Shown: positions 53,094-62,735, counted from the stretch's first letter. The stretch is DNA of 64,000 nt from Treponema sp. (GCA_016282835.1 JAEELR010000225.1:1-64000), one strand, 5' to 3'. Notes: a model not told the origin generated them from the sequence alone. A program made the numbers and translations.

Positions 53094-55162
53094 TAAGAAT
53101 AAAGCTTTATCTTTTCCTGTTTGCCTCTAATCTCTGCTTCATCAATAAACTTTAACTGTATGTCTTCCGGCAAAAGCTGTGCTGTATTCTGTGAAATCAG
53201 TAAGTCGGTGTTGTATGTCTTACACAAGCTTTCTATGCGGCTTGCAGTGTTTACAGCATCTCCAATTACTGTATATTCCAGACGGCTGCTTGTTCCAATG
53301 TTACCGGCAAGAACTTTTCCAGAATTTAGTCCGATTCCAAAATGGAATTCCGGGAGGCCCTGCTTTCTAAATTCTTTGTTCAATTCTTCAAGCTGTGCCC
53401 TCATTTCTATGGCTGCTTTTAATGCATCTTCTGCATGTGTTTTAGAAGCAAGTGGAGCACCAAAGACAACCATTATAGCGTCTCCAATATACTTGTTTAT
53501 GATACCGCCATATTGAGCAATTGGTTTTTCGAGTTTAGTAAAATATTTATTCAATAAAGTGACTATTTCTTTTGGTTCAAGATTTTCTGATATAGTAGTA
53601 AAGCCGCGGATGTCACAGAACATAATTGTGATTTTAAAATCCTTTCCGCCCAAGTCAGGATTATCAGAAAGCAGATAATCTCTTACTTCAGGTGCAACTA
53701 CTTTACCGAATGTGTTGTGTATCTGTGCAATCCTTTCAGCAGAATTTACTATTTCTTCAACATAGCCCATTGTATCCTGTGTCATCTTTAGGAATGCGTG
53801 ATACAGATTTTCTACTTCATCGCCTGTGTGAATATCAAGGTTCTTTATTTTTTCAACGTTTTCTTCCAGCGCATCTTCAGCGTTATAAGCGAATTCACTT
53901 GTTCTTAAGGTCATAGAGTTTATTGGATATACAACAGTGTAATCAACAAACCATACAACTACGGCAACAATTAAAATTACAAAGCCTAAGAATAAAAATA
54001 CCATTTGTGTAAAAAATGTAAGCTCACTGTTTGCAATTAACTGCATGCTGATATCTGTTCCTACATAACATACACATTTGTTATTGCTGTCGAATACCGG
54101 TTTATAAACTGTTAAAAGCCAGCCATATGAGTCATCTGTAATAACAGGGGCTATTTCTTCTCCTGCAAAAAGCGCTGGTAAAAGAGGAGTGAAAGAAGAA
54201 TCAAAAGGAACTATTTCTCCAGGCTTGCCGCCTTCGAGTTCTTCTGTGTCTAAATCAAATACAACGTGACATCCGTCTTCTTTGATTTGGTAAACATATA
54301 AATACTCTATATCATTACAGGCGCCGCGAATTAGACTTAATTGATTTTCAATTTTTATGTATTCTTCGTTTGTTTCACCCATTGAAATATAGTCATCAAT
54401 TCTATCACCATCCAGTACTTGAACGGCTTGAGTAGAAATACCATTTGCAATTTCCGTATATTCTGAAATCAGGGAATTTTTATAAAGGATAAAACTGATT
54501 GCTGTTGCAACAACTGCCAGTGCTATAAGGGCAACTGTTAAAATCAGCATAATCTTTGAGCGTAAAAACAGGGACTTACATTTTATTTTTTTTATTTCAG
54601 TTATTTCATCATTTGTTAAAGGAGTTTGTTTCCAGCCTCTGAAATATAAACTTTCTGCAAATTTTTGGGGAACAAATTTATATACGATTAAAATAATGAT
54701 GACTGTAATAGATTTATCTAAAAGGTCATATAAAAAATCATTTAAAAAGCCAGAAGTTTTAAAGCCTGTTAATAACTGTGGTAAAACACCGCCAATACCG
54801 CCACCAATCAATGCTAAAATCACAATAAAAATTAGTATCTTATACCATTTTTTTAAGAAGCCACTTTTATAAAGCAGAGTTGAAATGACAGCAATTAAAA
54901 CATTTAAAACTGCATAATATATAGAAGAAAAGTCTGTTATTCCTTTTAATAAATTCGTAACAAAACCTGTGAAAATACCCGGTAAATACCCGCCGTAAAT
55001 TCCTGCAATAATTGTTCCTGCAGTATCGAGCCAGATTGGAAGCTTTAGAAGATTTGTTAAATTAGAAAGAATATAGTTGATTATTATTCCACATAAACAT
55101 AATAAAAAAACTCTTATATGATTTTTTCTTATCTCTTTATAATAAGATGGTTCATTTTTCAT
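53090..55162 (-). CDS. Class III adenylate/guanylate cyclase with multi-TM N-terminus and extracytoplasmic sensor region
   Basis: Cyclase core FCDIRGFTTISENLEPKEIVTLLNKYFTKLEKPIAQYGGIINKYIGDAIMVVFGAP...YTVIGDAVNTASRIESL. Confidence 0.93.
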   Translation of the reverse strand: MKNEPSYYKEIRKNHIRVFLLCLCGIIINYILSNLTNLLKLPIWLDTAGTIIAGIYGGYLPGIFTGFVTNLLKGITDFSSIYYAVLNVLIAVISTLLYKSGFLKKWYKILIFIVILALIGGGIGGVLPQLLTGFKTSGFLNDFLYDLLDKSITVIIILIVYKFVPQKFAESLYFRGWKQTPLTNDEITEIKKIKCKSLFLRSKIMLILTVALIALAVVATAISFILYKNSLISEYTEIANGISTQAVQVLDGDRIDDYISMGETNEEYIKIENQLSLIRGACNDIEYLYVYQIKEDGCHVVFDLDTEELEGGKPGEIVPFDSSFTPLLPALFAGEEIAPVITDDSYGWLLTVYKPVFDSNNKCVCYVGTDISMQLIANSELTFFTQMVFLFLGFVILIVAVVVWFVDYTVVYPINSMTLRTSEFAYNAEDALEENVEKIKNLDIHTGDEVENLYHAFLKMTQDTMGYVEEIVNSAERIAQIHNTFGKVVAPEVRDYLLSDNPDLGGKDFKITIMFCDIRGFTTISENLEPKEIVTLLNKYFTKLEKPIAQYGGIINKYIGDAIMVVFGAPLASKTHAEDALKAAIEMRAQLEELNKEFRKQGLPEFHFGIGLNSGKVLAGNIGTSSRLEYTVIGDAVNTASRIESLCKTYNTDLLISQNTAQLLPEDIQLKFIDEAEIRGKQEKIKLYSY

Positions 55163-55274
55163 ATATAGCCTTCTTTAGTTTCACTTTATTAATTGTGTAG
55201 TAAATATAATTTTAAACCCAAATATTTCAGTTCGCAAGGTTTAAATTATTAAAACAGCTTTTATTTGGTAGAAA

Positions 55275-56582
55275 TTAACTCAGCTTATAAATTTCTTCTG
55301 CAGCAAGCCGCGCTTTTGCAACAATCGCTTTACTCTGGTTTTTAGGGAAGCAGTAATACTGAACTTTTGTGTCACCAATACAAATCATATCGCCCAGTTC
55401 ATACCAGAAATAATCCGCATACAGACTATAGGTTGCTTTTCCGGCCAGTTTAAATTGAAGCTTCCCATTGCAGCCTGTAAGTTCAAAGCCATTCCTTGTG
55501 TGTAAAAGTTTTCCGTCTCCTGCTTTATAGATGCTTTTCAAATCCTTAAGAATCATTATTTCTACAGCTTCTTCCATTTTATAGGAGCCGCTTAGAATTT
55601 CTTCTTTAACTTTCTGGCGCTCCCATTTATACCACTCAGGAATTGATGTAAAGGATGAACTTTGATTTTCTCCGGAAGCTTCATTCGTGTTTTGCGGGTT
55701 TTGTGTGTTTACAGTAGACTCTTGCAGTTTTTCGTTTGGAAGCAATTCCCATGTACTGCCGCATTTTTCGCACCTGAGGTTTATTCCTCTGCCCTTCATA
55801 TAGCCTTCTGACAAGCAGTGCGGACATTTATAGAGGACACGGTTTAATCCATCTGCCCTGAACGGTTCTGTAATGAGAATGTTGTTTTCGAGCTGTTCTG
55901 CAAAATGATTATAGTCAAACTCTTTAGAAAGGATTTCATAAAGCTCTTCAATTGATTTTGTAGAAATCTCCTGCTGGGAAAGAATGTATTTTACTTCGGC
56001 AGTTACAGTTACATTTCTTTTCTGAAGATTGTTATAAAGCGGATCCCGTAAAAAGGCGCCGTGAGTTTTTATCATTACAACAGGGACATTAAAAAGCTTA
56101 AGGGATTTTGCAAGGCTGAACGGGAGTGGTGTCTGTGTTCCGTCAAAGCTGTAGCTTGCTTCAGGATACATTAAAACTGACGCGCGTAATTTGTCGAACA
56201 CATACTGCATGCTTTTTAAGAGTGTAATGTCCGTAATGAATTTGCGGGTAGGAATACAGCCTAAGCTTCGCATAAGATTTTCTTTGCCCACAAAACCGTC
56301 GTTGGTACAGACAATGTGATATTCGCGGTCGGCAAAAATTGTTCCTGCGATCTGTAAATCTGTAAACGAAGAGTGATTCATTAAAATTAAGCAGGGTTCA
56401 TTCTTTGCAAGAGCTTCCATTCCCTGTGAGGTATAGGAAAAATTAACTGCTTTAAGCTCGCCCTTTGAAAGAGTTTTTATAAGAAAGCGCCAGAACCAGC
56501 TTTGTCTTTTTGGATTTTTATATGGATAGGATGGGATTTTTTGAATCTGGTCAAAATCTTTTTCGGTAACTTTTATTTTCAT
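55275..56582 (-). CDS. PlsC-like 1-acylglycerol-phosphate acyltransferase with zinc-ribbon and C-terminal extension
   Basis: LMNHSSFTDLQIAG (HX4D-type), MYPEASYSFDG, CPHCLSEGYMKGRGINLRCEKC. Likely start MKIKVTEKDF downstream of the ORF-track start. Confidence 0.82.
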   Translation of the reverse strand: MKIKVTEKDFDQIQKIPSYPYKNPKRQSWFWRFLIKTLSKGELKAVNFSYTSQGMEALAKNEPCLILMNHSSFTDLQIAGTIFADREYHIVCTNDGFVGKENLMRSLGCIPTRKFITDITLLKSMQYVFDKLRASVLMYPEASYSFDGTQTPLPFSLAKSLKLFNVPVVMIKTHGAFLRDPLYNNLQKRNVTVTAEVKYILSQQEISTKSIEELYEILSKEFDYNHFAEQLENNILITEPFRADGLNRVLYKCPHCLSEGYMKGRGINLRCEKCGSTWELLPNEKLQESTVNTQNPQNTNEASGENQSSSFTSIPEWYKWERQKVKEEILSGSYKMEEAVEIMILKDLKSIYKAGDGKLLHTRNGFELTGCNGKLQFKLAGKATYSLYADYFWYELGDMICIGDTKVQYYCFPKNQSKAIVAKARLAAEEIYKLS

Positions 56583-56743
56583 AAAAATATTATAGCTTAA
56601 GTTTTGCGGATTTGCATTTTTTTTCAGTATATAGAATCTATAGTAATTTAATCGATGCATAAAGAAAAAACTTGCGGAATCAAAATTCATAAAGTAAAAT
56701 AAAAATAGATTAAAAGTTGTGTTGAAAGTTGAAAAATTTATTT

Positions 56744-56791
56744 ACAACCAACAACCAACAACCAACAACCAACAACCAACAACCAACAACC
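56744..56791. repeat. Heptanucleotide tandem repeat (ACAACCA), ~6.9 copies
   Basis: Six perfect 7-bp units plus a partial. Confidence 0.95.
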
Positions 56792-56819
56792 CTAAAAATT
56801 TTTTCAAAAATTTTTAGGG
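56790..56819. other. Perfect 14-bp-arm inverted repeat CCCTAAAAATTTTT-TC-AAAAATTTTTAGGG
   Basis: Read directly; immediately follows the heptamer repeat and precedes the C10 peptidase gene. Confidence 0.9.
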
Positions 56820-56846
56820 TAAAAAAAATGTGATTAGAGGTAAAAA

Positions 56847-58421
56847 ATGAAAAGGTTAATGGCCAAGGTCAAGGTTTGTACAGTTGCGCTAGCAATGTGT
56901 GGTTTAAGTTTTCTTTCATCATGTAAAAGTGAGTTGTTAGAAAATCGGGAATTAAAGCAGGATGTAAAAAATGAAATCACATCTTCAAAGCAAAAATTAC
57001 TGGATTATGCAGTGACAGGAAATTATAAGATTGACGAAGAACAGATACAAAAAGATGTTCTTATTGCATTTAATTCAATGAATAACAATTCATCCACAGC
57101 AAGAAGTATAGGACAGGAAGTAACGCTTTCAAAAATTCAAAGTGAAAAATACGAAGTTCCACAGCAGTTAAAATCCGCTCGCTCTGCAGCAGTAGAAAGT
57201 TACGAAGATATAGATTTTTCTGTATACGAAATAAACAGCGGAAGCGGAAAGTCTTTTGCAATAACAAGTAATGACCGCCGCATAGGTGAAATTATAGCAA
57301 TTGCCGATGGCGAGTTTGAAACAGATATAAGCGAAAACCCGTTTATGCAGATTGTAGCCGCAGGACTTGAAAACTATATAAACAGGACTATAGATGAATG
57401 GAATTCGCTGACAGAGGAAGAAGTAAATGCAGCAAGGGCTGCAGCTTCTGATTGGAAACCTCAGAATTGTACTTTTTACGATGCAAAATATAAAGATGGA
57501 AATTTAAATTATTTGTTAAAAACAAAATGGGATCAAAAAGGATATTATGAGCTTGAAGGTAAGATATGGGATAATCCTTATAATGATGCAATTCAATATG
57601 TTTATAAAAAAGATTTTTATGAAGGATGCCCAACTATTGCTCTTGCGCAAATTTTAGCGAATTATTATTACAGGCATAAAGAAAAAAAGACACATGTAAA
57701 TGATGAAATATACAATAAATTAAATACAATAAGAGTAGGTAAAAACAGCTGGGAATCTTACGGAATGCAAAATTGGAACAGAATAAAAGAAGTTGGCTGG
57801 ACTGACAGAATGTATGATTGGTCAGAAATATTAAAAAGTGAAACAATTTATGATTTAACAGAGAAAGGACAAGTTCAGCTTCAAGCCTTTTTGTATGAGG
57901 TAGCAGAAGAAATAGGTGTAGATTACGGAATTAATGGAACGGGTGCCCATAATGATAAAGTACGTACTGCATTAAGTACGCTAGGATTTAATTCAATTCT
58001 AACTGATTATCATTCAAGAGCAGTAAAAGCTTCTCTTAGGGAAGGTTTGCCTATTTATATTGAAGGGTATAGTACTTGGTATAATGAAAAGAAAAAAGAA
58101 AAATTTTTATGGTGGGAAACAGGTAATATAATAGAGACGGATAATATCATATACGATAGTGGTCATGCATGGGTTATAGATGGCTGGGCTAACTTACAAG
58201 TCACAGCATGGAATTTTAATATTGAAGAAGAAAAAACTTTCAGTACAAATTTTATGCATTGTAATTTCGGTTGGGGAGGTGATGCAAATGGATATTATAT
58301 GGATGGTATTTTTGATACAAATTCATCAATTTTAGAAGATGATGAAGTAAATAGGAGTGCAGGAGGTGAGCCATATAACTTTCAGTATAAATTGAAACTA
58401 ATTACACACATTGGTAAATAA
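56847..58421 (+). CDS. C10 (streptopain-like) family cysteine peptidase, lipoprotein
   Basis: Lipobox LSFLSSCKS; catalytic Cys region YEGCPTIALAQILANYYY; His region SGHAWVIDGW; FGWGGDANGYY. Confidence 0.9.
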   Translation: MKRLMAKVKVCTVALAMCGLSFLSSCKSELLENRELKQDVKNEITSSKQKLLDYAVTGNYKIDEEQIQKDVLIAFNSMNNNSSTARSIGQEVTLSKIQSEKYEVPQQLKSARSAAVESYEDIDFSVYEINSGSGKSFAITSNDRRIGEIIAIADGEFETDISENPFMQIVAAGLENYINRTIDEWNSLTEEEVNAARAAASDWKPQNCTFYDAKYKDGNLNYLLKTKWDQKGYYELEGKIWDNPYNDAIQYVYKKDFYEGCPTIALAQILANYYYRHKEKKTHVNDEIYNKLNTIRVGKNSWESYGMQNWNRIKEVGWTDRMYDWSEILKSETIYDLTEKGQVQLQAFLYEVAEEIGVDYGINGTGAHNDKVRTALSTLGFNSILTDYHSRAVKASLREGLPIYIEGYSTWYNEKKKEKFLWWETGNIIETDNIIYDSGHAWVIDGWANLQVTAWNFNIEEEKTFSTNFMHCNFGWGGDANGYYMDGIFDTNSSILEDDEVNRSAGGEPYNFQYKLKLITHIGK

Positions 58422-58433
58422 GGGGGTTTTAAA

Positions 58434-59060
58434 ATGAAATTCATAAAGTGTAAGGTATTTTTATTATTTGTTTTATTATTTAATTTTTTCAGTTCTTGTC
58501 ATTATGTAGATTTAGAAGAAATAAATCTTGATGAAATAAAATACGAGGAAGAAAAAAACTTATGGAATCAAAAAAATATAAAAGATTATTCATATATTTA
58601 TGAACACCAGAAAGGATCTGTTCCTCACTATGAAAGTTATTTTATAGAAGTTAAAGGTGGAAATTATAAGGTAAGTAAATTAGAAGAAAGGTATTACAGA
58701 TATGAAAAATATTGTATTTTGTGTAAAAAAGACAATATAAACCCAAAAACTGTAATTGAGTTCTGCTATAATGAATATTGCAAAAAGTGTAATGAGAAAA
58801 ATGAAGATTCTGTTTCATATGATGAATATGTAACAAAGATAAATGTGAGTAATAAAGAAAATATAAAAAATATGAATGAATTATACACATATATTTATGA
58901 TGACTCGCAGGGAAAAGGTGGAAAAGTAAGAATTAGCGTCGAATATGATGAAGAAAAAAACATTCCAACATATTTCGAAAAGCAAGTAGTTGCATCAAAT
59001 CTCCATGAATATGTCACAGATGAAAGAATTTTTGTTTATGATTTTAAGGTAACCGAATAA
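58434..59060 (+). CDS. Lipoprotein, DUF6174-like
   Basis: Lipobox FFSSCHY; W(N/K)xxxxxxYxxxYE core shared with the next gene. Confidence 0.55.
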   Translation: MKFIKCKVFLLFVLLFNFFSSCHYVDLEEINLDEIKYEEEKNLWNQKNIKDYSYIYEHQKGSVPHYESYFIEVKGGNYKVSKLEERYYRYEKYCILCKKDNINPKTVIEFCYNEYCKKCNEKNEDSVSYDEYVTKINVSNKENIKNMNELYTYIYDDSQGKGGKVRISVEYDEEKNIPTYFEKQVVASNLHEYVTDERIFVYDFKVTE

Positions 59061-59081
59061 AAAAAGTATTATTAATTCAAA

Positions 59082-59130
59082 GGAACCTCGAAAAACTCAA
59101 ATTCAATATTTTTTTTGAGGTTCTTCTTTT
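59082..59130 (+). terminator. Rho-independent terminator
   Basis: GGAACCTC ... GAGGTTCTTCTTTTTTTTT. Confidence 0.7.
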
Positions 59131-59163
59131 TTTTTGGATACAAATAACTATCAGGAGGATTTT

Positions 59164-59808
59164 ATGAAAAAATTATCAGTAAAAATAGGTTTATTATTTT
59201 TTTTATTATTAAATATACTGCTTGTTTCATGTAATGGGTTTGAAAGTAATGGATATGTAATGGAGCTGAAATTTAATTCGAAGGAATTTTATGAAAACAA
59301 GACAAAATGGAAAAATAATAAGCCTCAGAATTATCAATTTGATTACGAAGTTGACATAGGATCATTTGGAATTAGTATATATGTAACTTCTGTAGTGAAA
59401 AATGGAGTATATGATTCATCGTTATATAGAGTTGGTGAAGGAAAAGATTCCGAAAAATTGCCTGCAGAACCGGAAGAAACATTAGAAGAATTAGAAGAAG
59501 CCGAAGAAGAATGGGACTACAATAAAATTTTTTTAAAACAAATATACAATGACCTAAAAGAGTTTAAACTTGAAACTATAGATGATTATATTGTTTATCT
59601 TGAAAAAAGAATCGAAGAATTAAAATCTGTAGATTTTGAAGAAGAAAAGTTTACTGAATATGAAATAAAAGTTTTTTATAATCCAGATTATTCTTTTCCA
59701 TTCGATTATGAAATACATTCTTGGTCTGAAAAAGAACCAGAACTTAGAGTTGGTGATTATAATGGAATTTCTGGGGGAATATCTAATTTTATGGAATTAA
59801 AGGAATAG
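59164..59808 (+). CDS. Lipoprotein, DUF6174-like (probable paralogue of 58434..59060)
   Basis: Lipobox LLVSCNG; KTKWKNNKPQNYQFDYEV...VVKNGVYDS. Confidence 0.55.
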   Translation: MKKLSVKIGLLFFLLLNILLVSCNGFESNGYVMELKFNSKEFYENKTKWKNNKPQNYQFDYEVDIGSFGISIYVTSVVKNGVYDSSLYRVGEGKDSEKLPAEPEETLEELEEAEEEWDYNKIFLKQIYNDLKEFKLETIDDYIVYLEKRIEELKSVDFEEEKFTEYEIKVFYNPDYSFPFDYEIHSWSEKEPELRVGDYNGISGGISNFMELKE

Positions 59809-59892
59809 TTTCCTTTTGTGGGAACTCAAACCACTACTTGCAATACATTCGTTAAAAGTAAAAGTTTCAAAAATTTTTTTCTCTGAGAAATT

Positions 59893-59951
59893 GAGTAGTG
59901 TTCACTATCCAAAGGAATTGAAAGGTTCCTTTGGGTATTCGATTCCGCTCA
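59893..59951. repeat. Intergenic multi-hairpin repeat, copy 1 (degenerate)
   Basis: GAGTAGTGTTCACTATCCAAAGGAATTGAAAGGTTCCTTTGGGTATTCGATTCCGCTC aligns with copy 2. Confidence 0.75.
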
Positions 59952-60132
59952 AAAAAAGGTTTATCCAAGTAATTCACTTCTTTATTATAAGGGACAAAAT
60001 CTTATACAAATCGCATGGACAAAATTTTTTACAAATTAGTTAAATCAGACATAATCAATAGTAAAATAATGACAAATGAAAAATTAAAGAGTAAAATATC
60101 TAACTATCAATTAAATTAAAAAGGAAAAAATA

Positions 60133-61770
60133 ATGCCTATTACCCAATATCTTGAACGCAATGCAGAAATCTATTCTACAGATTGTGCACTTGTTGAATT
60201 AAATCCGGAAGTAAGAGAAAACCGCAGAATTACCTGGAAGGAATACGATCTTACTCAGCCGGAACCAAATCTTCCATATCGCCGCGAAATCAACTGGCGA
60301 ATTTTTAACGAAAAAGCTAACCGCTGTGCACACTATCTTTTGGACCGCGGTATAAAAAAAGGGGATAAAGTTGGTATTTTGATGATGAACTGCCTTGAGT
60401 GGCTTCCAATATATTTTGGTATTTTAAAAACAGGCGCACTTGCAGTACCATTGAATTTCCGCTATGCATCTGATGAAATTGAATACTGCCTGAATCTTGC
60501 CGATATTTCTGTGCTGCTGTTCGGACCGGAATTTATTGGCCGCCTTGAAGCCATTACAGATAAAATTATTGCTCATCGTCTTTTAATTTATGTTGGCGAG
60601 GGAATGGCTCCTACATTTGCTGATAATTACTTTATGTCAGTAATGAATTTTTCTTCTGAGAATCCGCACATTGTAATTTCAGATGATGACTACGGTGCAA
60701 TTTATTTTTCTTCAGGAACAACAGGGTTTCCAAAAGCAATTTTACATAAACACCGTGCACTTATGCATTCTGCTGTATGTGAACAAAAGCATCACGGACA
60801 GACTCACGAGGATGTTTTCCTTTGTATACCGCCGCTATATCATACCGGGGCAAAAATGCACTGGTTCGGTTCATTAATCAGTGGTGGAAAAGCAGTACTT
60901 CTTCGCGGTACAAAACCTGAACCTGTAATTAAAGCCGTAAGTGAAGAGCGCTGTACAATTGTATGGATGCTTGTTCCCTGGGCACAGGATATTCTGGACT
61001 CGCTTGATCGTGGAGAAATAAAGCTCGAAGAATATCATCTTAGTCAGTGGCGATTAACACACATGGGCGCTCAGCCTATTCCGCGAAAGCTTGTAGCTGA
61101 TTGGTTAAAATATTTTCCTAAGCATGACTATGATACAAACTATGGACTTTCAGAATCTATTGGACCTGGCTGTGTTCATCTTGGAGTTGGAAATGTTCAC
61201 AAAGTTGGTGCAATCGGTATTCCTGGATATGGCTGGAAGTGCAAGGTTGTAGATGAAAACCGTAATGAAGTTAAGCAGGGAGATGTCGGCGAGCTTGCTG
61301 TCTTTGGTCCTGGAGTTATGTGCGAATACTATAAAAATCCTAAGGCAACAGAAGAAGTTTTGGACAAGGAAGGCTGGCTCTACACAGGTGATATGGCTCA
61401 GGTTGATGATGACGGATTCATCTGGCTTGTAGACCGCAAGAAGGATGTTATTATTTCCGGCGGTGAAAACATTTATCCTGTTCAGATTGAAGATTTCCTG
61501 CGCAAAATGGAACAGATAAAGGATGTTGCAGTAATTGGACTTGCTGATAAAAGACTGGGTGAAATTGCAACGGCTGTTATAGAAGTAAAAGACGGAATGA
61601 CCTTGAATGAAGAACAGGTTAATGAATTCTGTTTAGAGCTTCCAAAATACAAGCGACCCCGCAAGCTTATTTTCGCAAAAGTTCCACGAAACCCAACCGG
61701 AAAAATAGAAAAACCAAAACTGCGCGAAATGTACAGAACAGAAGACCCGTTCGCTGTAATGAAAGAGTAG
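60133..61770 (+). CDS. AMP-dependent synthetase/ligase (acyl-CoA synthetase-like)
   Basis: IYFSSGTTGFPKAILHKHRAL; NYGLSESIGPG; GWLYTGDMAQVDDDGFIWLVDRKKDVIISGGENIYPVQIE. Confidence 0.95.
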   Translation: MPITQYLERNAEIYSTDCALVELNPEVRENRRITWKEYDLTQPEPNLPYRREINWRIFNEKANRCAHYLLDRGIKKGDKVGILMMNCLEWLPIYFGILKTGALAVPLNFRYASDEIEYCLNLADISVLLFGPEFIGRLEAITDKIIAHRLLIYVGEGMAPTFADNYFMSVMNFSSENPHIVISDDDYGAIYFSSGTTGFPKAILHKHRALMHSAVCEQKHHGQTHEDVFLCIPPLYHTGAKMHWFGSLISGGKAVLLRGTKPEPVIKAVSEERCTIVWMLVPWAQDILDSLDRGEIKLEEYHLSQWRLTHMGAQPIPRKLVADWLKYFPKHDYDTNYGLSESIGPGCVHLGVGNVHKVGAIGIPGYGWKCKVVDENRNEVKQGDVGELAVFGPGVMCEYYKNPKATEEVLDKEGWLYTGDMAQVDDDGFIWLVDRKKDVIISGGENIYPVQIEDFLRKMEQIKDVAVIGLADKRLGEIATAVIEVKDGMTLNEEQVNEFCLELPKYKRPRKLIFAKVPRNPTGKIEKPKLREMYRTEDPFAVMKE

Positions 61771-61810
61771 GGGTGTTTTCTTGGCGCATAAACATTTTTC
61801 TCGTTAAAAA

Positions 61811-61883
61811 TTTGGGTAGTGTACACTACCCAAAGAACTTGAAGAAGTCCTTTGGGCGAAGTCTTATTCCACTCGCCTTCGCC
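61811..61883. repeat. Intergenic multi-hairpin repeat, copy 2
   Basis: Perfect 24-bp palindrome TTTGGGTAGTGTACACTACCCAAA (61811-61834), then CAAAGAACTT..AAGTCCTTTG, then GGGCGAA..TTCGCCC. Confidence 0.88.
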
Positions 61884-61898
61884 CAAAATGGGGGAAAA

Positions 61899-62618
61899 AT
61901 GAAAAAGTATTTTTTATTATTTACAATTATTTTATTTTTAATTTCAAATTGTTTTGCTGACATAATATCTATGGACAGATTTAAATTTACAGAATCAGAA
62001 AGAGAATTCGATGTAATTTATTATCAAACAGAAGACATGGAAGTTGCTGAAAATCTTGTTAATCATGATTTAGGCATTACAAAAACTTTTATAATAAATA
62101 AAAATGGAAAATCAGGAGAAGTACGTTATTCTCTTTTTACAGATTGTGGCGGAAAAAAAGATTATCTGGATTTTCAATATGCAGCAACGACGTTATTGTT
62201 TTTATATAACATTGCCGGATTTGAAGTTCCATGGCAACTTATCGATGAATATAAAGACAAGGATGTAAAAAAAGAATTTAATGGAGATTTTGGGTGTATA
62301 GCTTTTATTCAAGATCCTAAATCTGAATATGCAGCTGGATTTAAATATATGATTGTAGAGTCCTTTTATAAAAAAAAGCAGGGTCTGGTAGTTAGAACAT
62401 TTCTCTTTAATGATATTGATTTTGTTGGAGTAAATCCAAACGGCTCAATTTCACCAGACAGCCCTCTCTTTTCAAATTATCATACATTTAGATTTATGGA
62501 AAAAGATAAAGCTGGGAATTATGATGTAACAAATTCTGGGAATTATTATGATGCATCAAAATCTGGAAATTTAAAGAAAACAGGCTTTGTTATAGTCAGT
62601 CAGGTTGAGTTTGACTGA
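61899..62618 (+). CDS. Exported protein of unknown function
   Basis: Signal peptide MKKYFLLFTIILFLISNCFA; ORF-track start lies inside the intergenic repeat. Confidence 0.65.
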   Translation: MKKYFLLFTIILFLISNCFADIISMDRFKFTESEREFDVIYYQTEDMEVAENLVNHDLGITKTFIINKNGKSGEVRYSLFTDCGGKKDYLDFQYAATTLLFLYNIAGFEVPWQLIDEYKDKDVKKEFNGDFGCIAFIQDPKSEYAAGFKYMIVESFYKKKQGLVVRTFLFNDIDFVGVNPNGSISPDSPLFSNYHTFRFMEKDKAGNYDVTNSGNYYDASKSGNLKKTGFVIVSQVEFD

Positions 62619-62735
62619 TTTAAGAAGTCTCTAATATTTTAGCTTTTTGAGTTTTATTGAAAACCCCCGCAAAGAAATCATTCATATTGACAGGAACTAT
62701 TTGCGTTTTTATTTAACAGATTATATATTGTATGA

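Noticed and set aside
56744-56791. Heptamer array considered as a CRISPR-like array
   Set aside because: Contiguous 7-bp units without spacers; a simple sequence repeat.
59816-60043. 75-aa ORF after the second lipoprotein
   Set aside because: Runs through the intergenic triple-hairpin repeat; peptide similarity to the 61773 extension reflects repeat DNA, not protein.
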